This document shows, piece after piece, positions 42,586 through 53,904 of a stretch of DNA of 64,000 nucleotides. This DNA is from CALXOJ01 sp034120015 (GTDB taxonomy: Bacteria; Spirochaetota; Spirochaetia; JAFGXN01): assembly GCA_034120015.1 (NCBI GenBank), contig JAXEIF010000014.1, positions 25,689-89,688 on the forward strand, given 5' to 3'. Positions within the stretch are counted from its first letter, which is position 1. Every line of letters starts with the position of its first letter. The notes beneath the pieces are model-generated. The model saw only the letters and a program-made list of their open reading frames with translations, was not told where the DNA came from and did no database searches. The translations under genes were made by a program, and so were the position numbers.

Positions 42586-44010
42586 GTTCCGAAAATAAAC
42601 CGACACCAAAAGCACGCCGTACCCCAGGGTCATTACAGCCGCAGTGATATCTCCCCATAATTGAGGCATGCGAAAACCGATTTTTGCTTCCAGAATATAA
42701 GATGCGATTACAAACATATAAAACATTCCGGGAATCAGCGAAATCACAAAAAACTTTTTATGCCGGATCAGGTAGACAGTAATCATCGCAAACGCAAACA
42801 CGGCAATTGTCTGATTTGCCCACGCAAAATAACGCCACAAAACGTTAAAGCCGCCGCTGCCGATCTTGGCAAAAATCAGAATCAGAGCTGTCAGAGCAAA
42901 CAAAACCGCGGAAACGGTCAACCGGTTACGAACGCGGCTTTGGTCAATTCCAAATGTCTCGCCAACCATCAGCCGCAGCGCCCGCAGCGATGTATCCCCG
43001 GAAGTAACCGGCAGCACAATAATTCCGATAACGGCAATCATCCCGCCGACCGTACCGAGCAGATCCTCGGCAACGGCTCCGATGACTTCCGGCTGACCGG
43101 CAATCGCATCGTAACCGCCTTTGGCATACAACCCCATAGCTGCAGCCGCCCAAATCATGGCAATCAACCCCTCAGCCACCATCATATAGTAAAAAACGAA
43201 AGGCCCCTCTTTCTCGCTGCGCAACGAACGTCCGATCAATGTCGCCTGCGACGAATGAAACCCGGAAACAATGCCGCACGCCACCGTCACAAAAAACGCG
43301 GGAATCAGCCGGTTTTCGCCGGTAATCAAACCCGGGTAGTTTGCGAAAGAAAATTCGGTCAATTCGTACCCTTTGATAAAGATTCCGGCACCGACACCGA
43401 CAGCGGAAAACAGCAGGATGGCTCCGAAAACCGGATAAATACGTCCGATAATTTTATCGATCGGAAGGATTGTTGCTGCCATATAATAAATAAAAATAAC
43501 ACCGTACACGACCCACACCCACGGATTACCTGCCGTCGGAGACTGCCGCAAAATATGCGAAACGAACAAATCCCCCGGTGTGTAAACAAAAACCGCCGCG
43601 ACCAGAATCAGCAGCAACGCCAGAAAAAGGTTGTACACCGCGAAAACCGGTTTTCCCAAATATTTGCGGATAAGAACCGGCATCTGCGCCCCGTCGTTGC
43701 GCAAAGAAATCATACCGGAAAAATAGTCGTGCATCGCACCGCCGAGAATATTTCCTATCGGAATCAGAAGAAACGCAATCGGGCCGAAAAGAATACCCTG
43801 TATAGGTCCCAAAATCGGTCCCGTTCCGGCTATGTTCAGCAACTCAATCAGCGCCGTCCGCCCCCGACTCATCGGTACAAAATCGACTCCGTCCCGCAAC
43901 CGGTAAGCCGGCGTCGGCCGGTCGTCCGGACGGAAAACCTGTTCGCAATAACGGCTGTAAAGAAAACCTCCTCCGATCAAAATCGCAATCCCGATCCCAA
44001 ATGTAATCAT
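42562..44010 (-). CDS. cstA: Carbon starvation protein CstA (short form)
   Basis: About 482 residues from the ATG at 44010 (GGGGAA site; ATGA overlap with the upstream MATE stop). Multi-spanning membrane protein. The family core is visible: RPTPAYRLRDGVDFVPM, AGTGPILGPIQGILFGPIAF, IPIGNILGGAMHDYFSGMIS and GFHSSQATLIGR. CstA/BtsT family proteins import pyruvate or peptides; this is the shorter class (about 480 rather than 700 residues) common in anaerobes. No sensor kinase nearby. Coupled to two MATE genes and a membrane protein upstream. Confidence 0.93.
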   Translation of the reverse strand: MITFGIGIAILIGGGFLYSRYCEQVFRPDDRPTPAYRLRDGVDFVPMSRGRTALIELLNIAGTGPILGPIQGILFGPIAFLLIPIGNILGGAMHDYFSGMISLRNDGAQMPVLIRKYLGKPVFAVYNLFLALLLILVAAVFVYTPGDLFVSHILRQSPTAGNPWVWVVYGVIFIYYMAATILPIDKIIGRIYPVFGAILLFSAVGVGAGIFIKGYELTEFSFANYPGLITGENRLIPAFFVTVACGIVSGFHSSQATLIGRSLRSEKEGPFVFYYMMVAEGLIAMIWAAAAMGLYAKGGYDAIAGQPEVIGAVAEDLLGTVGGMIAVIGIIVLPVTSGDTSLRALRLMVGETFGIDQSRVRNRLTVSAVLFALTALILIFAKIGSGGFNVLWRYFAWANQTIAVFAFAMITVYLIRHKKFFVISLIPGMFYMFVIASYILEAKIGFRMPQLWGDITAAVMTLGYGVLLVSVYFRNKKSGKES

Positions 44011-45371
44011 ACGCAATTCCCCTTTTTTCCGTTTCCACCGGATTGTTTCGACAATTTTCCGATAAGCCGGTAGTAAGAGATCATTAATGGCAAAAGTGCT
44101 CCCGCCCACGCCATCGGGTTGGAAAGCGAGGCGCCGAGAAAACCGAACAGCCCGGCCATGACCAACGCGGCAGCCATTCTCATCAAAAGTTCCATCACAC
44201 CGGCAACTGTTGTTGTAATTCCGTCACCCAGTCCCTGCAATGTCGACCGGTAAATGAACAGAAGTGCCAGAAGAAAATAAAAAATACCGTTCGAAACAAG
44301 ATAAACCCACGAAAGGCGAATCAGTTCCGTTTCTCCCGAACCGACAAAAAGTGCCGTCATTTGCCGCCCGGCCAGAATATTGACAACCGCAATCACGACC
44401 GAGAAGCTTCCCGAAACCAGAATACAGCGGTTAACTCCGGCACGGATACGGTCAATCCGTCCGGCTCCGTAGTTTTGTGCGGTATAAGTGGCCATTGTAA
44501 TACCGAACGACATCATCGGCTGAATCGCCAGCGCATCGATTTTCTGTGCGGCCGAATAAGCGGCGACGGCCACCGCACCGAGTCCGTTTAATGCGAACTG
44601 AAGCACGACCTGACCGACGGCAATCACCGACATTTGGAACCCCATCGGAAAACCGAGAAACAGATGCTGTTTCAAAATATGAAGCGGCGGCCGACGTTCG
44701 CCCCGATGCGGACGCAAAAACGGTAACCGTACCCGTATATAGACCCGGCAGGCAACGGCCGCTACAGCCTGCGCCGCCACCGTGGCGACTGCCGCCCCGG
44801 ACACACCCCATCCGGCAAACAGAATCAAAACAAAATCCAGAACAATATTGATCAAACACGCCAGCGCCAGCAGATACAACGGCGTACGGCTGTCTCCCAA
44901 TGCCCGGATAATATTCGAATAAAAATTAAAATACATCGCCGCTCCCAAACCGGCAAACACAATCACGATGTAGCGAAACGCATCGATATAAATTTCTTCC
45001 GGTGTCCGAATCAGCCGCAGTACCGGACCGATAACCGGCACGCTGACAAGCGTCAGCACGACGGAAAAAATACCGGTTAAAAGCAGTCCTGCCGAAAAAC
45101 TCCTGCGCACACCCGCTTCATCGCCGGCGCCGAACCGTTGCGCGGTGATTACCGCAAACCCGGAAGTAAGCCCCATGCAGAAGCCCAGCAGCAAAAACGA
45201 CAATGCCCCCGTACAGCCGACCGCAGCCAGTGCGTTACGCCCGAGTGTCCGACCGACAATCAGCGTATCGGCCATACTGTAAAACTGTTGAAACAAATTT
45301 CCGATTAACAGCGGAACGGTAAATCCGACAATCAGCCGGACGGGAGACCCCTCAGTCAGATCCTTTGTCAT
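44007..45371 (-). CDS. MATE-family efflux transporter 2
   Basis: 454 residues, about 12 membrane segments. VRLIVGFTVPLLIGNLFQQF and YSMADTLIVGRTLGRNALAA at the N terminus are textbook MATE motifs, repeated in the second half as LGFPMGFQMSVIAVGQVVLQ. Starts 20 bases inside the upstream membrane-protein gene; its stop overlaps cstA by ATGA. It differs from MATE 3 at 46188, so the two adjacent pumps are old paralogues. Substrate unknown. Confidence 0.92.
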   Translation of the reverse strand: MTKDLTEGSPVRLIVGFTVPLLIGNLFQQFYSMADTLIVGRTLGRNALAAVGCTGALSFLLLGFCMGLTSGFAVITAQRFGAGDEAGVRRSFSAGLLLTGIFSVVLTLVSVPVIGPVLRLIRTPEEIYIDAFRYIVIVFAGLGAAMYFNFYSNIIRALGDSRTPLYLLALACLINIVLDFVLILFAGWGVSGAAVATVAAQAVAAVACRVYIRVRLPFLRPHRGERRPPLHILKQHLFLGFPMGFQMSVIAVGQVVLQFALNGLGAVAVAAYSAAQKIDALAIQPMMSFGITMATYTAQNYGAGRIDRIRAGVNRCILVSGSFSVVIAVVNILAGRQMTALFVGSGETELIRLSWVYLVSNGIFYFLLALLFIYRSTLQGLGDGITTTVAGVMELLMRMAAALVMAGLFGFLGASLSNPMAWAGALLPLMISYYRLIGKLSKQSGGNGKKGNCV

Positions 45372-46173
45372 ATGATGTTTTCTCTTTCCCGGTCAGTTTT
45401 TCTTTGACATGAGGCAGAAGCCCCGCAAACAATCCCGTTTTTGATTCTCCTTTTGCATAAAAAAATCCGACGATTCCAGACAAAAAGGCACCGATAAAAT
45501 TGACCAGCAGATCTTTCATCGTATCCGTTAAACCGATATCGATGTATTTGGGGAATTCGTATGCTCCGTTATTCAGGGAGAGAGATTCGATTTCGAGTGT
45601 AACCGCATCATTGGTTCCTTCCGGATTCAGCAAAATGGAAGATACGGAATCCAAAAAGATATCTTTCTGCATATCCGTCAGAAAAAGCCGATCCATCGTA
45701 AATTCAATGAACTCCCAACAGACTCCGATTGTCATCGAAAAACAGAATCCGAACATTGCCAGAAACAGCGGCGACAAAGATACGTAAAACCGTTCGCTGT
45801 TATGCAGAACATTGACCACCGCAAAGCCGATGACACCGCACAGAAAACCATTGACGGTATGAAGAGCCGTATCCCAAAAGGAGTAATAGAGATAATATTC
45901 CCTGATTTCACCCAGAATTTGGGCGGAAAAAATAAAAAGCACAATGATAATCTGTAGTGCATCCGGCAGATAAACTTTGGAATGACGACTGACCATCGGC
46001 GGAATCAGAAACATTAAAAATGTGATAAAACACAGAAAAACATCGTAGTAATTCTCGTTAAAGAACTGTGAAACGGCAACAGAGATCACACCCGCAACGA
46101 AAAAGAGGTCGACAAAGAAAAGAATTTTATGCTCTCTGAAAACGGTTTTCCATTTGTCGAAATATCTTTTCAT
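45352..46173 (-). CDS. Integral membrane protein, YjdF/DUF2238-like
   Basis: 273 residues with about seven membrane segments. The central pattern FWDTALHTVNGFLCGVIGFA followed by MTIGVCWEFIEFTMDRLFLT and DMQKD resembles the YjdF/DUF2238 family (conserved W-D-x-x-x-H and W-E-x-x-E). This is a pattern-level match. A loop of about 35 residues before the last membrane segment carries an acidic stretch. AAAGGAAA precedes ATG. It lies between two MATE genes on one transcript, but no function can be inferred from that. Confidence 0.6.
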   Translation of the reverse strand: MKRYFDKWKTVFREHKILFFVDLFFVAGVISVAVSQFFNENYYDVFLCFITFLMFLIPPMVSRHSKVYLPDALQIIIVLFIFSAQILGEIREYYLYYSFWDTALHTVNGFLCGVIGFAVVNVLHNSERFYVSLSPLFLAMFGFCFSMTIGVCWEFIEFTMDRLFLTDMQKDIFLDSVSSILLNPEGTNDAVTLEIESLSLNNGAYEFPKYIDIGLTDTMKDLLVNFIGAFLSGIVGFFYAKGESKTGLFAGLLPHVKEKLTGKEKTSYDKGSD

Positions 46174-46187
46174 AAATTTCCTTTATA

Positions 46188-47534
46188 CTATACCACTTTA
46201 ATGTTCTTCCATTTTCCCGAAATAAACCTCAGAAGAAAAACGGTCGATCGGCAAATCCAGTCGACAAACATCGCATACCAGATTCCCATTACACCGGCAT
46301 CCGTAAAACGGTAAAAGAAAAAGCAAAGTCCGATACGGAACAAAAACATGGAAATAATCGAAACCGTCATTGTCAGGCGGACATCGCCGGCCGCGCGCAA
46401 CGCATTCGGCAGGGCAAACGCCGGCGGCCAAAAAACAATGGAAAAAACCGAAAAAACACGCAGCAGGGACACGGCCAGTCCCGCCGCTTCGGGCCGGAGA
46501 TGAAAAACGTCCGCCAAAGGAACCGCAAACAGATACAAACAAAGGCAAATCAATCCGTTTAAAAAGGCAACAACCCCCAGCAGCCGCCACGTATACCGGG
46601 CCGCCTGACCGTATTCCTCGGCGCCCATGCACTGACCGACAACCGTTATGATTGCCAGCGAAATCGCCATTCCGGGAATATTGGAAATCGTTGCCAGCGT
46701 ATTGGCCACCGCATTGGCCGCTATAGCTGCCGTCCCGAACAGTGTCACAAAGCGCTGAACCACCAGTTTTCCGGCCTGGAACAGCCCTCCTTCTACCCCG
46801 GCAGGAATCCCGACGCCGAGAATCCTTCGAATCATAGCCGGATGAAAACCGTTCCTGAAAAGATGACACACCTGCAAATCATACGGTCTGAAAAACAGAA
46901 GCGACAAAATCACAACAGCGGCTATAATACGCGAAAAAAGTGATGCGGTTCCGGCCCCGACAACACCCCAGCCGCAGCCGAATATCAGCACCGCATTGCC
47001 GCCGACATTAATCACATTCATCAGCAGAGATACGCGCATCGAAACACGGCTGTTTCCCATCGAACGGAACAGCGCCGCTCCCGCATTATACAGCCCCAGA
47101 AACGGATAGGAAAGCAGCGACAAAATAAAATAATGCACCGCCTGCGACATCACCGATTCCTCGACATGACCGAACAGCAAATTCAGAATGATCCGGTTGA
47201 GCGGTAATAAAACCAGCGTCAGAACAATGCCGATACAGACCGTAATTAAAACCAGCTGGCGCGCTGCCGTTTGTGCGCTTTCGATATCCTTTCGTCCCAA
47301 ATACTGGGAACAGATGACCGCACCGCCGGTCGCCAGTGCCGCAAAAATCTGAAAAATGAGAATATTTACGGAATCAACCAGAGCCACAGCCGAAACAGAC
47401 GCCTCTCCCACGCGGGCGACCATCACCGTGTCGGCCATACCGATCATCACCGCCAAAACCTGCTCGATGAGAAGCGGAAAAATCAGTTTAAAGAGATATT
47501 TTCGGTCGAACAAAAGCCGGTTTTTTGTTTCCAT
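46188..47534 (-). CDS. MATE-family efflux transporter 3
   Basis: 448 residues, about 12 membrane segments. IFPLLIEQVLAVMIGMADTV and MVARVGEASVSAVALVDSVN, then GGAVICSQYLGRKD, are typical NorM-like MATE features. Only a weak ribosome site (AATAAG) lies before ATG; a -10-like TATACA is 16 bases upstream, so the 5' leader may be very short. First gene of the leftward group MATE3, membrane protein, MATE2, cstA (gaps of 14 bases or overlaps). Confidence 0.92.
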   Translation of the reverse strand: METKNRLLFDRKYLFKLIFPLLIEQVLAVMIGMADTVMVARVGEASVSAVALVDSVNILIFQIFAALATGGAVICSQYLGRKDIESAQTAARQLVLITVCIGIVLTLVLLPLNRIILNLLFGHVEESVMSQAVHYFILSLLSYPFLGLYNAGAALFRSMGNSRVSMRVSLLMNVINVGGNAVLIFGCGWGVVGAGTASLFSRIIAAVVILSLLFFRPYDLQVCHLFRNGFHPAMIRRILGVGIPAGVEGGLFQAGKLVVQRFVTLFGTAAIAANAVANTLATISNIPGMAISLAIITVVGQCMGAEEYGQAARYTWRLLGVVAFLNGLICLCLYLFAVPLADVFHLRPEAAGLAVSLLRVFSVFSIVFWPPAFALPNALRAAGDVRLTMTVSIISMFLFRIGLCFFFYRFTDAGVMGIWYAMFVDWICRSTVFLLRFISGKWKNIKVV

Positions 47535-47616
47535 CTTATTCTACTGTATATCACTACGGGGCGAATTTTCAACCCTTCCCGAACATTAATTTTCATTAAA
47601 TTCGAAAACCTGTTTC

Positions 47617-47645
47617 TTGACTTTTCGCCGGGAATCGGTTATTTT
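47617..47645 (+). promoter_or_regulatory. Promoter of the P-type ATPase gene
   Basis: TTGACT (47617-47622), 17-base spacer, TATTTT (47640-47645), just ahead of the riboswitch. Confidence 0.75.
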
Positions 47646-47647
47646 GA

Positions 47648-47745
47648 AAAAGTTAAAGGGGAGTAGTCGAAATCCCAACTCCAACAGCAAGTCGTATTTA
47701 CGTCTGGGCTTGGGAACCTTTACGGTGACGAGACTTTTAGCGTAA
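47648..47745 (+). promoter_or_regulatory. yybP-ykoY (Mn2+) riboswitch
   Basis: TTAAAGGGGAGTAG (GGGGAGTAG at 47658-47666) at the 5' side and ACGGTGACGAGACTTTTAG (about 47722-47740) at the 3' side are the conserved parts of the yybP-ykoY manganese riboswitch, with a variable arm between. The 3' strand of P1 is shared with the downstream terminator, so Mn2+ binding should prevent termination and switch the gene on. Confidence 0.92.
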
Positions 47746-47777
47746 CCATCCGATGGTTAGGCTAAAAGTCTTTTTTT
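47732..47777 (+). terminator. Riboswitch-controlled intrinsic terminator
   Basis: GACTTTTAGC (47732-47741) pairs with GCTAAAAGTC (47761-47770), with an inner TAACCA/TGGTTA stem, followed by seven T. The left arm is part of the aptamer, making aptamer and terminator mutually exclusive. Confidence 0.93.
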
Positions 47778-47803
47778 ATGACTCTAAAATAAGGAGAAAA
47801 AGA

Positions 47804-50518
<2,715 letters not shown>

Positions 50519-50536
50519 CATTTTTCTTTCCATTCG

Positions 50537-50566
50537 GCCGGCTTCTTCGGAAGCCGGCTTTTTTTC
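50537..50566 (+). terminator. Intrinsic terminator after the P-type ATPase
   Basis: GCCGGCTTC-TTCG-GAAGCCGGC followed by eight T. Confidence 0.95.
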
Positions 50567-50633
50567 ATAAATTCGGCACTTCTCTATTGAATTCATTTTA
50601 AATGAGTATTATACTCACTATAAGGAGTTGTTT

Positions 50634-53102
50634 ATGCAAAAATCATTTTTAATTCTTGGTTTTTTAATTTCACTATTAATTTCGTGTCCCCCGCCGACAC
50701 CCGTACCGGGACCGGACGAAGGCGGCAACGGATCGGGAAACGAAACCGCCAAAGAGTTTACGGTTTCTTTCGATGCCGGCGGCGGAACCGGCACCATTGC
50801 TCAGATGAAGGTGAAAGCCGGCACCGAAATCATACTGCCGGACGGCGACGCCTTTACCCGAAAATACTTCACTTTCAATTACTGGACAATCTCGGGATCG
50901 GATTATTATGAACCGGGCAGCAGGTACACCGTGAACGCCGATACGGTCTTTGCCGCGGCATGGCGCCAAAACCAGATTTCGATCACTTACGACAGCAACC
51001 ACGAAGAGGTTAACAAAAAGGAAGAAAACTGGGCCGATGCCGGTTCCGACCTGATTTTACCCGGGAACCTGTTCGATTCTTCTCCGTCAGGAAAGTATTT
51101 TTACGGCTGGACAACCGCCGCAACGGCAACAGAAACCGATATTCTGGCGCCGGGTTCCGCCTTCCGCGTGGAAGAAACGGCACTGACATTCTACGCGCAC
51201 TGGGGAAACGAGTCTGTCACCGAATACACCGTGACCTTTTCCGGAACGGAAATGGAACCGATCACTTTTAACAAATATACCGACGAAATCCGCCTGCCGC
51301 TTTACACCGGCGAAGACGGCATTGTCTGCAAAGGATGGGATACCGATGCGGCAGCCGCAAACGTCGTTTATGAAAACGGCGGCATCATTCCGAAAACGGA
51401 TCTGACCGGAGATATCGTCCTCTATCCGATTCTGGAAGATACCCGCGTCGCTCTGACATGGGAAAAAAACGGAGCCGTCTCTTCCGATGACAGTACTGTT
51501 TTTCCGGATCGGGCCGCTCCCGGCGATTTTCTCTTTATGGCTTATGCGGTTACCAAAGACAGCGGCGACGATAAAGTCTGGATTCTCGTCAGTGTCACGG
51601 CAAAAACGGTATCGGGACAGACTGTTTCCACCCGAAAAGAGATGATGGACGGCATTGCCGAAGTCTGGTACATATCCGTTCCGGCGGAAGCGACCGTGAT
51701 CACGCTGAACTGGAAAGAAAAAACAGATGTCACCATCACTTCTCTGACCGTCAAGGAAAATTGTGATTATACCGAAAATGATCAGGCCATTGACTTTTGG
51801 TTTACCTACAAAGCCGATTTCGATCCGGCAAAAGACAATCTGAAAATTACCAAAGACGGACAGGAAGTCGAAATTCTTTCTTATCATTATGAATTTTACA
51901 CGGCGGAAGAAAAAGTCGGTTATTGCAAACTCTCCCCTGCGGCGGGTGAGGGACAGTATCAGCTGCAAATCATTGTCAACGGCAACGTTTTGAAAGAAGC
52001 CTCTTTCAATGTGACTCTTACCGACAGCAGTGACCCGACAACCCCTCAAACGCACACAGTCACCTTCAACGCCGGCGGCGGCAACGGTACCGTTAACCCG
52101 ATAACCGTCGAAACCGGCGCCGTCATCATGCTGCCTTCCGCCGGCGGCCTGTCCCGGCAGTATTATACTTTCACCGCCTGGGAAACGGGCGGAAAGCTGT
52201 ACAACCCGGGTGCCGAATTTACCGTCAACAGTGATACGGTCTTTACCGCGGTGTGGACACGCAATACGATTACGGTCATTTATACGGCAAACAATGCTTC
52301 CGTAACGCCCGCTACCCAAACGGCAACGGTCAATGCCGGAACCAACTTCCCGTTGCCGGAGAATCCGTTTGACAATTCACCCACGGGACAAATCTTTTAC
52401 GGTTGGGCTCTGACGGAAACCCCTCAGGAATCCGAAATTCTCAAACCGAACACCGGTTATTCTGCCGGTGAAGCCGATATCACTTTTTATGCGGTTTGGA
52501 AGGAACCGGTCACGATTACGCTGACCTATATCAAAAACGGAGCGGAAGCATACCCGGCGTATCGGGAAGATGCTTTTCCCGTGGCTGTCAATCAGGGAGC
52601 AACAGTGATGCTGGAGGAAATGTATTACTTTAAAAATGACGGAGATGCTCCTTACATTCTGACCGGAATCAATGTCACCGAAACCGTAAACGGAAACCCC
52701 GTAAATGTTACAAAATCCGACGAAAAAGCCAGTCCCTGCTGGTCATTTCAGGCAGGGACCGAAGCACTGACCGTCGAACTGTTGTGGGAGAAGCAGGCGA
52801 TTGACAACTATACTTTTAATGTTCATTATGTATACTATGAGAAAAATTATATTGAAATGGCCGTTTCGACAGATATTGCATTATCGCCGGGCATGATCAC
52901 CGTTACGGACGGAAATGATAATCCGCTTACCCCTTTCCAAAAAATGACAACATGCGCACAGATTCAAAACGGTATGCGAACCCATTCATGTCTCATTGAA
53001 TTTGCCGAGAACATTCCGGCCGGCACTTATAAAGTGATCTTCACTGTTTCGGGTCAGACAATCCGTACGGAAACCGTCACGGTATCCGAACCGCAGCCGT
53101 AA
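50634..53102 (+). CDS. Surface lipoprotein with InlB B-type repeats, internally duplicated
   Basis: About 822 residues from ATG 50634 (AAGGAG upstream). Signal MQKSFLILGFLISLLISC with Cys18, then a Pro/Gly/Asn linker. Two InlB-B/Listeria-Bacteroides repeat pairs: about 40-190 (VSFDAGGGTGTIAQMKVKAG ... YFYGWTT) and about 472-625 (VTFNAGGGNGTVNPITVETG ... IFYGWAL). Each pair is followed by an all-beta region ending in related strands (VTITLTYIKNGAEAYP against VALTWEKNGAVSSDD). The two halves have the same module order. Such repeats form extended surface stalks in adhesins. No catalytic domain. Ends with a good terminator. Confidence 0.85.
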   Translation: MQKSFLILGFLISLLISCPPPTPVPGPDEGGNGSGNETAKEFTVSFDAGGGTGTIAQMKVKAGTEIILPDGDAFTRKYFTFNYWTISGSDYYEPGSRYTVNADTVFAAAWRQNQISITYDSNHEEVNKKEENWADAGSDLILPGNLFDSSPSGKYFYGWTTAATATETDILAPGSAFRVEETALTFYAHWGNESVTEYTVTFSGTEMEPITFNKYTDEIRLPLYTGEDGIVCKGWDTDAAAANVVYENGGIIPKTDLTGDIVLYPILEDTRVALTWEKNGAVSSDDSTVFPDRAAPGDFLFMAYAVTKDSGDDKVWILVSVTAKTVSGQTVSTRKEMMDGIAEVWYISVPAEATVITLNWKEKTDVTITSLTVKENCDYTENDQAIDFWFTYKADFDPAKDNLKITKDGQEVEILSYHYEFYTAEEKVGYCKLSPAAGEGQYQLQIIVNGNVLKEASFNVTLTDSSDPTTPQTHTVTFNAGGGNGTVNPITVETGAVIMLPSAGGLSRQYYTFTAWETGGKLYNPGAEFTVNSDTVFTAVWTRNTITVIYTANNASVTPATQTATVNAGTNFPLPENPFDNSPTGQIFYGWALTETPQESEILKPNTGYSAGEADITFYAVWKEPVTITLTYIKNGAEAYPAYREDAFPVAVNQGATVMLEEMYYFKNDGDAPYILTGINVTETVNGNPVNVTKSDEKASPCWSFQAGTEALTVELLWEKQAIDNYTFNVHYVYYEKNYIEMAVSTDIALSPGMITVTDGNDNPLTPFQKMTTCAQIQNGMRTHSCLIEFAENIPAGTYKVIFTVSGQTIRTETVTVSEPQP

Positions 53103-53139
53103 CGGCTTGTACGGATAACCGTATCCGCTTTCTTTTTCG

Positions 53140-53166
53140 GCCGCCGCTTTTGCGGCGGTTTTTCTT
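53140..53166 (+). terminator. Terminator of the InlB-repeat gene
   Basis: GCCGCCGC-TTTT-GCGGCGG followed by a T-rich tract. Confidence 0.9.
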
Positions 53167-53211
53167 TTCTTTTTGCACAAAACAGGTTATAATGGAGTCG
53201 GAGGTATATTG

Positions 53212-53868
53212 ATGAAAACGATGTTTTCTTTTCTTTTGCTGTTGGCATTCATGCCCGTTTTTGCCCAAACCAAACCCGATGCAAAGGTCGATTCCGCTCT
53301 TCCCGAAGAGGATTCCAAAGACCGGTTCGAGATTTTACTCGATAAAAGTGTCGAATATCTGTCCGACCTGAAGAAAGACGGGCAAAAACTGGCCGATGAT
53401 CTGAAAAAAGCGTGGGAAGACTATTGCCGCGAAACGGAAGAAAAAGCAGCAACCGAAAAGTCAGGAAATAACGATTCAAAAACTAAACCGGTAACCGCAC
53501 CGAAAGAGAAGAAGTTGAAATCGGTTCTGTATAAAAATCCGAAAACTGTGTTTTTCGTTGATGATATGGGCAGATATATTTCTGCGGAAGTTCCGGCGGG
53601 AGTTTTATTTACAACGGATGATGAAGTCTCCTACTTCTTTGACAGATTCGACGGTAAAGAAATCATTCTGACAGGGACTGTTCAAAAAAAGACCGTAAAA
53701 ACCGTCATCACTCAAACCGGAATTGAAATCAGTTTCCGTACCGACCAGTATATACAAATAACATCTCTTCAAAAAGCAGATATTTTTTCCGTCCGAGGCA
53801 TTCTGTTACCGCCGTCCGATTTTTATCCGAATGCCAGAATCATCAATGCGGTCTTTGTGATGTTCTGA
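53212..53868 (+). CDS. Exported protein of unknown function
   Basis: About 218 residues from ATG 53212, which follows GGAGG. Signal peptide MKTMFSFLLLLAFMPVFAQ, then an acidic/basic charged helix (about 30-85, DLKKDGQKLADDLKKAWEDY) and a C-terminal beta-rich domain (about 110-218). A TATAAT at 53188-53193 can serve as the -10 element. The family is not recognised. Its 3' end faces the phosphatase lipoprotein genes. Confidence 0.55.
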   Translation: MKTMFSFLLLLAFMPVFAQTKPDAKVDSALPEEDSKDRFEILLDKSVEYLSDLKKDGQKLADDLKKAWEDYCRETEEKAATEKSGNNDSKTKPVTAPKEKKLKSVLYKNPKTVFFVDDMGRYISAEVPAGVLFTTDDEVSYFFDRFDGKEIILTGTVQKKTVKTVITQTGIEISFRTDQYIQITSLQKADIFSVRGILLPPSDFYPNARIINAVFVMF

Positions 53869-53904
53869 TTCCGCGATAAGACACTTTTTCCTTTTATCGG
53901 ACGG

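Noticed and set aside
42661..44073. 470-residue open frame antisense to cstA
   Set aside because: Asn/Arg/Gln/Pro-rich low-complexity translation with no family motif; cstA on the other strand is certain.
28409..47534. Three MATE genes as a recent amplification
   Set aside because: The three proteins differ throughout; only family motifs are shared, so they are old paralogues and not a fresh duplication.
51087..52319. 410-residue open frame antisense to the InlB-repeat gene
   Set aside because: Mirrors the sense-strand repeats and has no ribosome site or family features.
53869..53904. CGATAA/TTATCG inverted repeat between convergent genes
   Set aside because: Short AT-rich stem with a 14-base loop; not convincing as a terminator.
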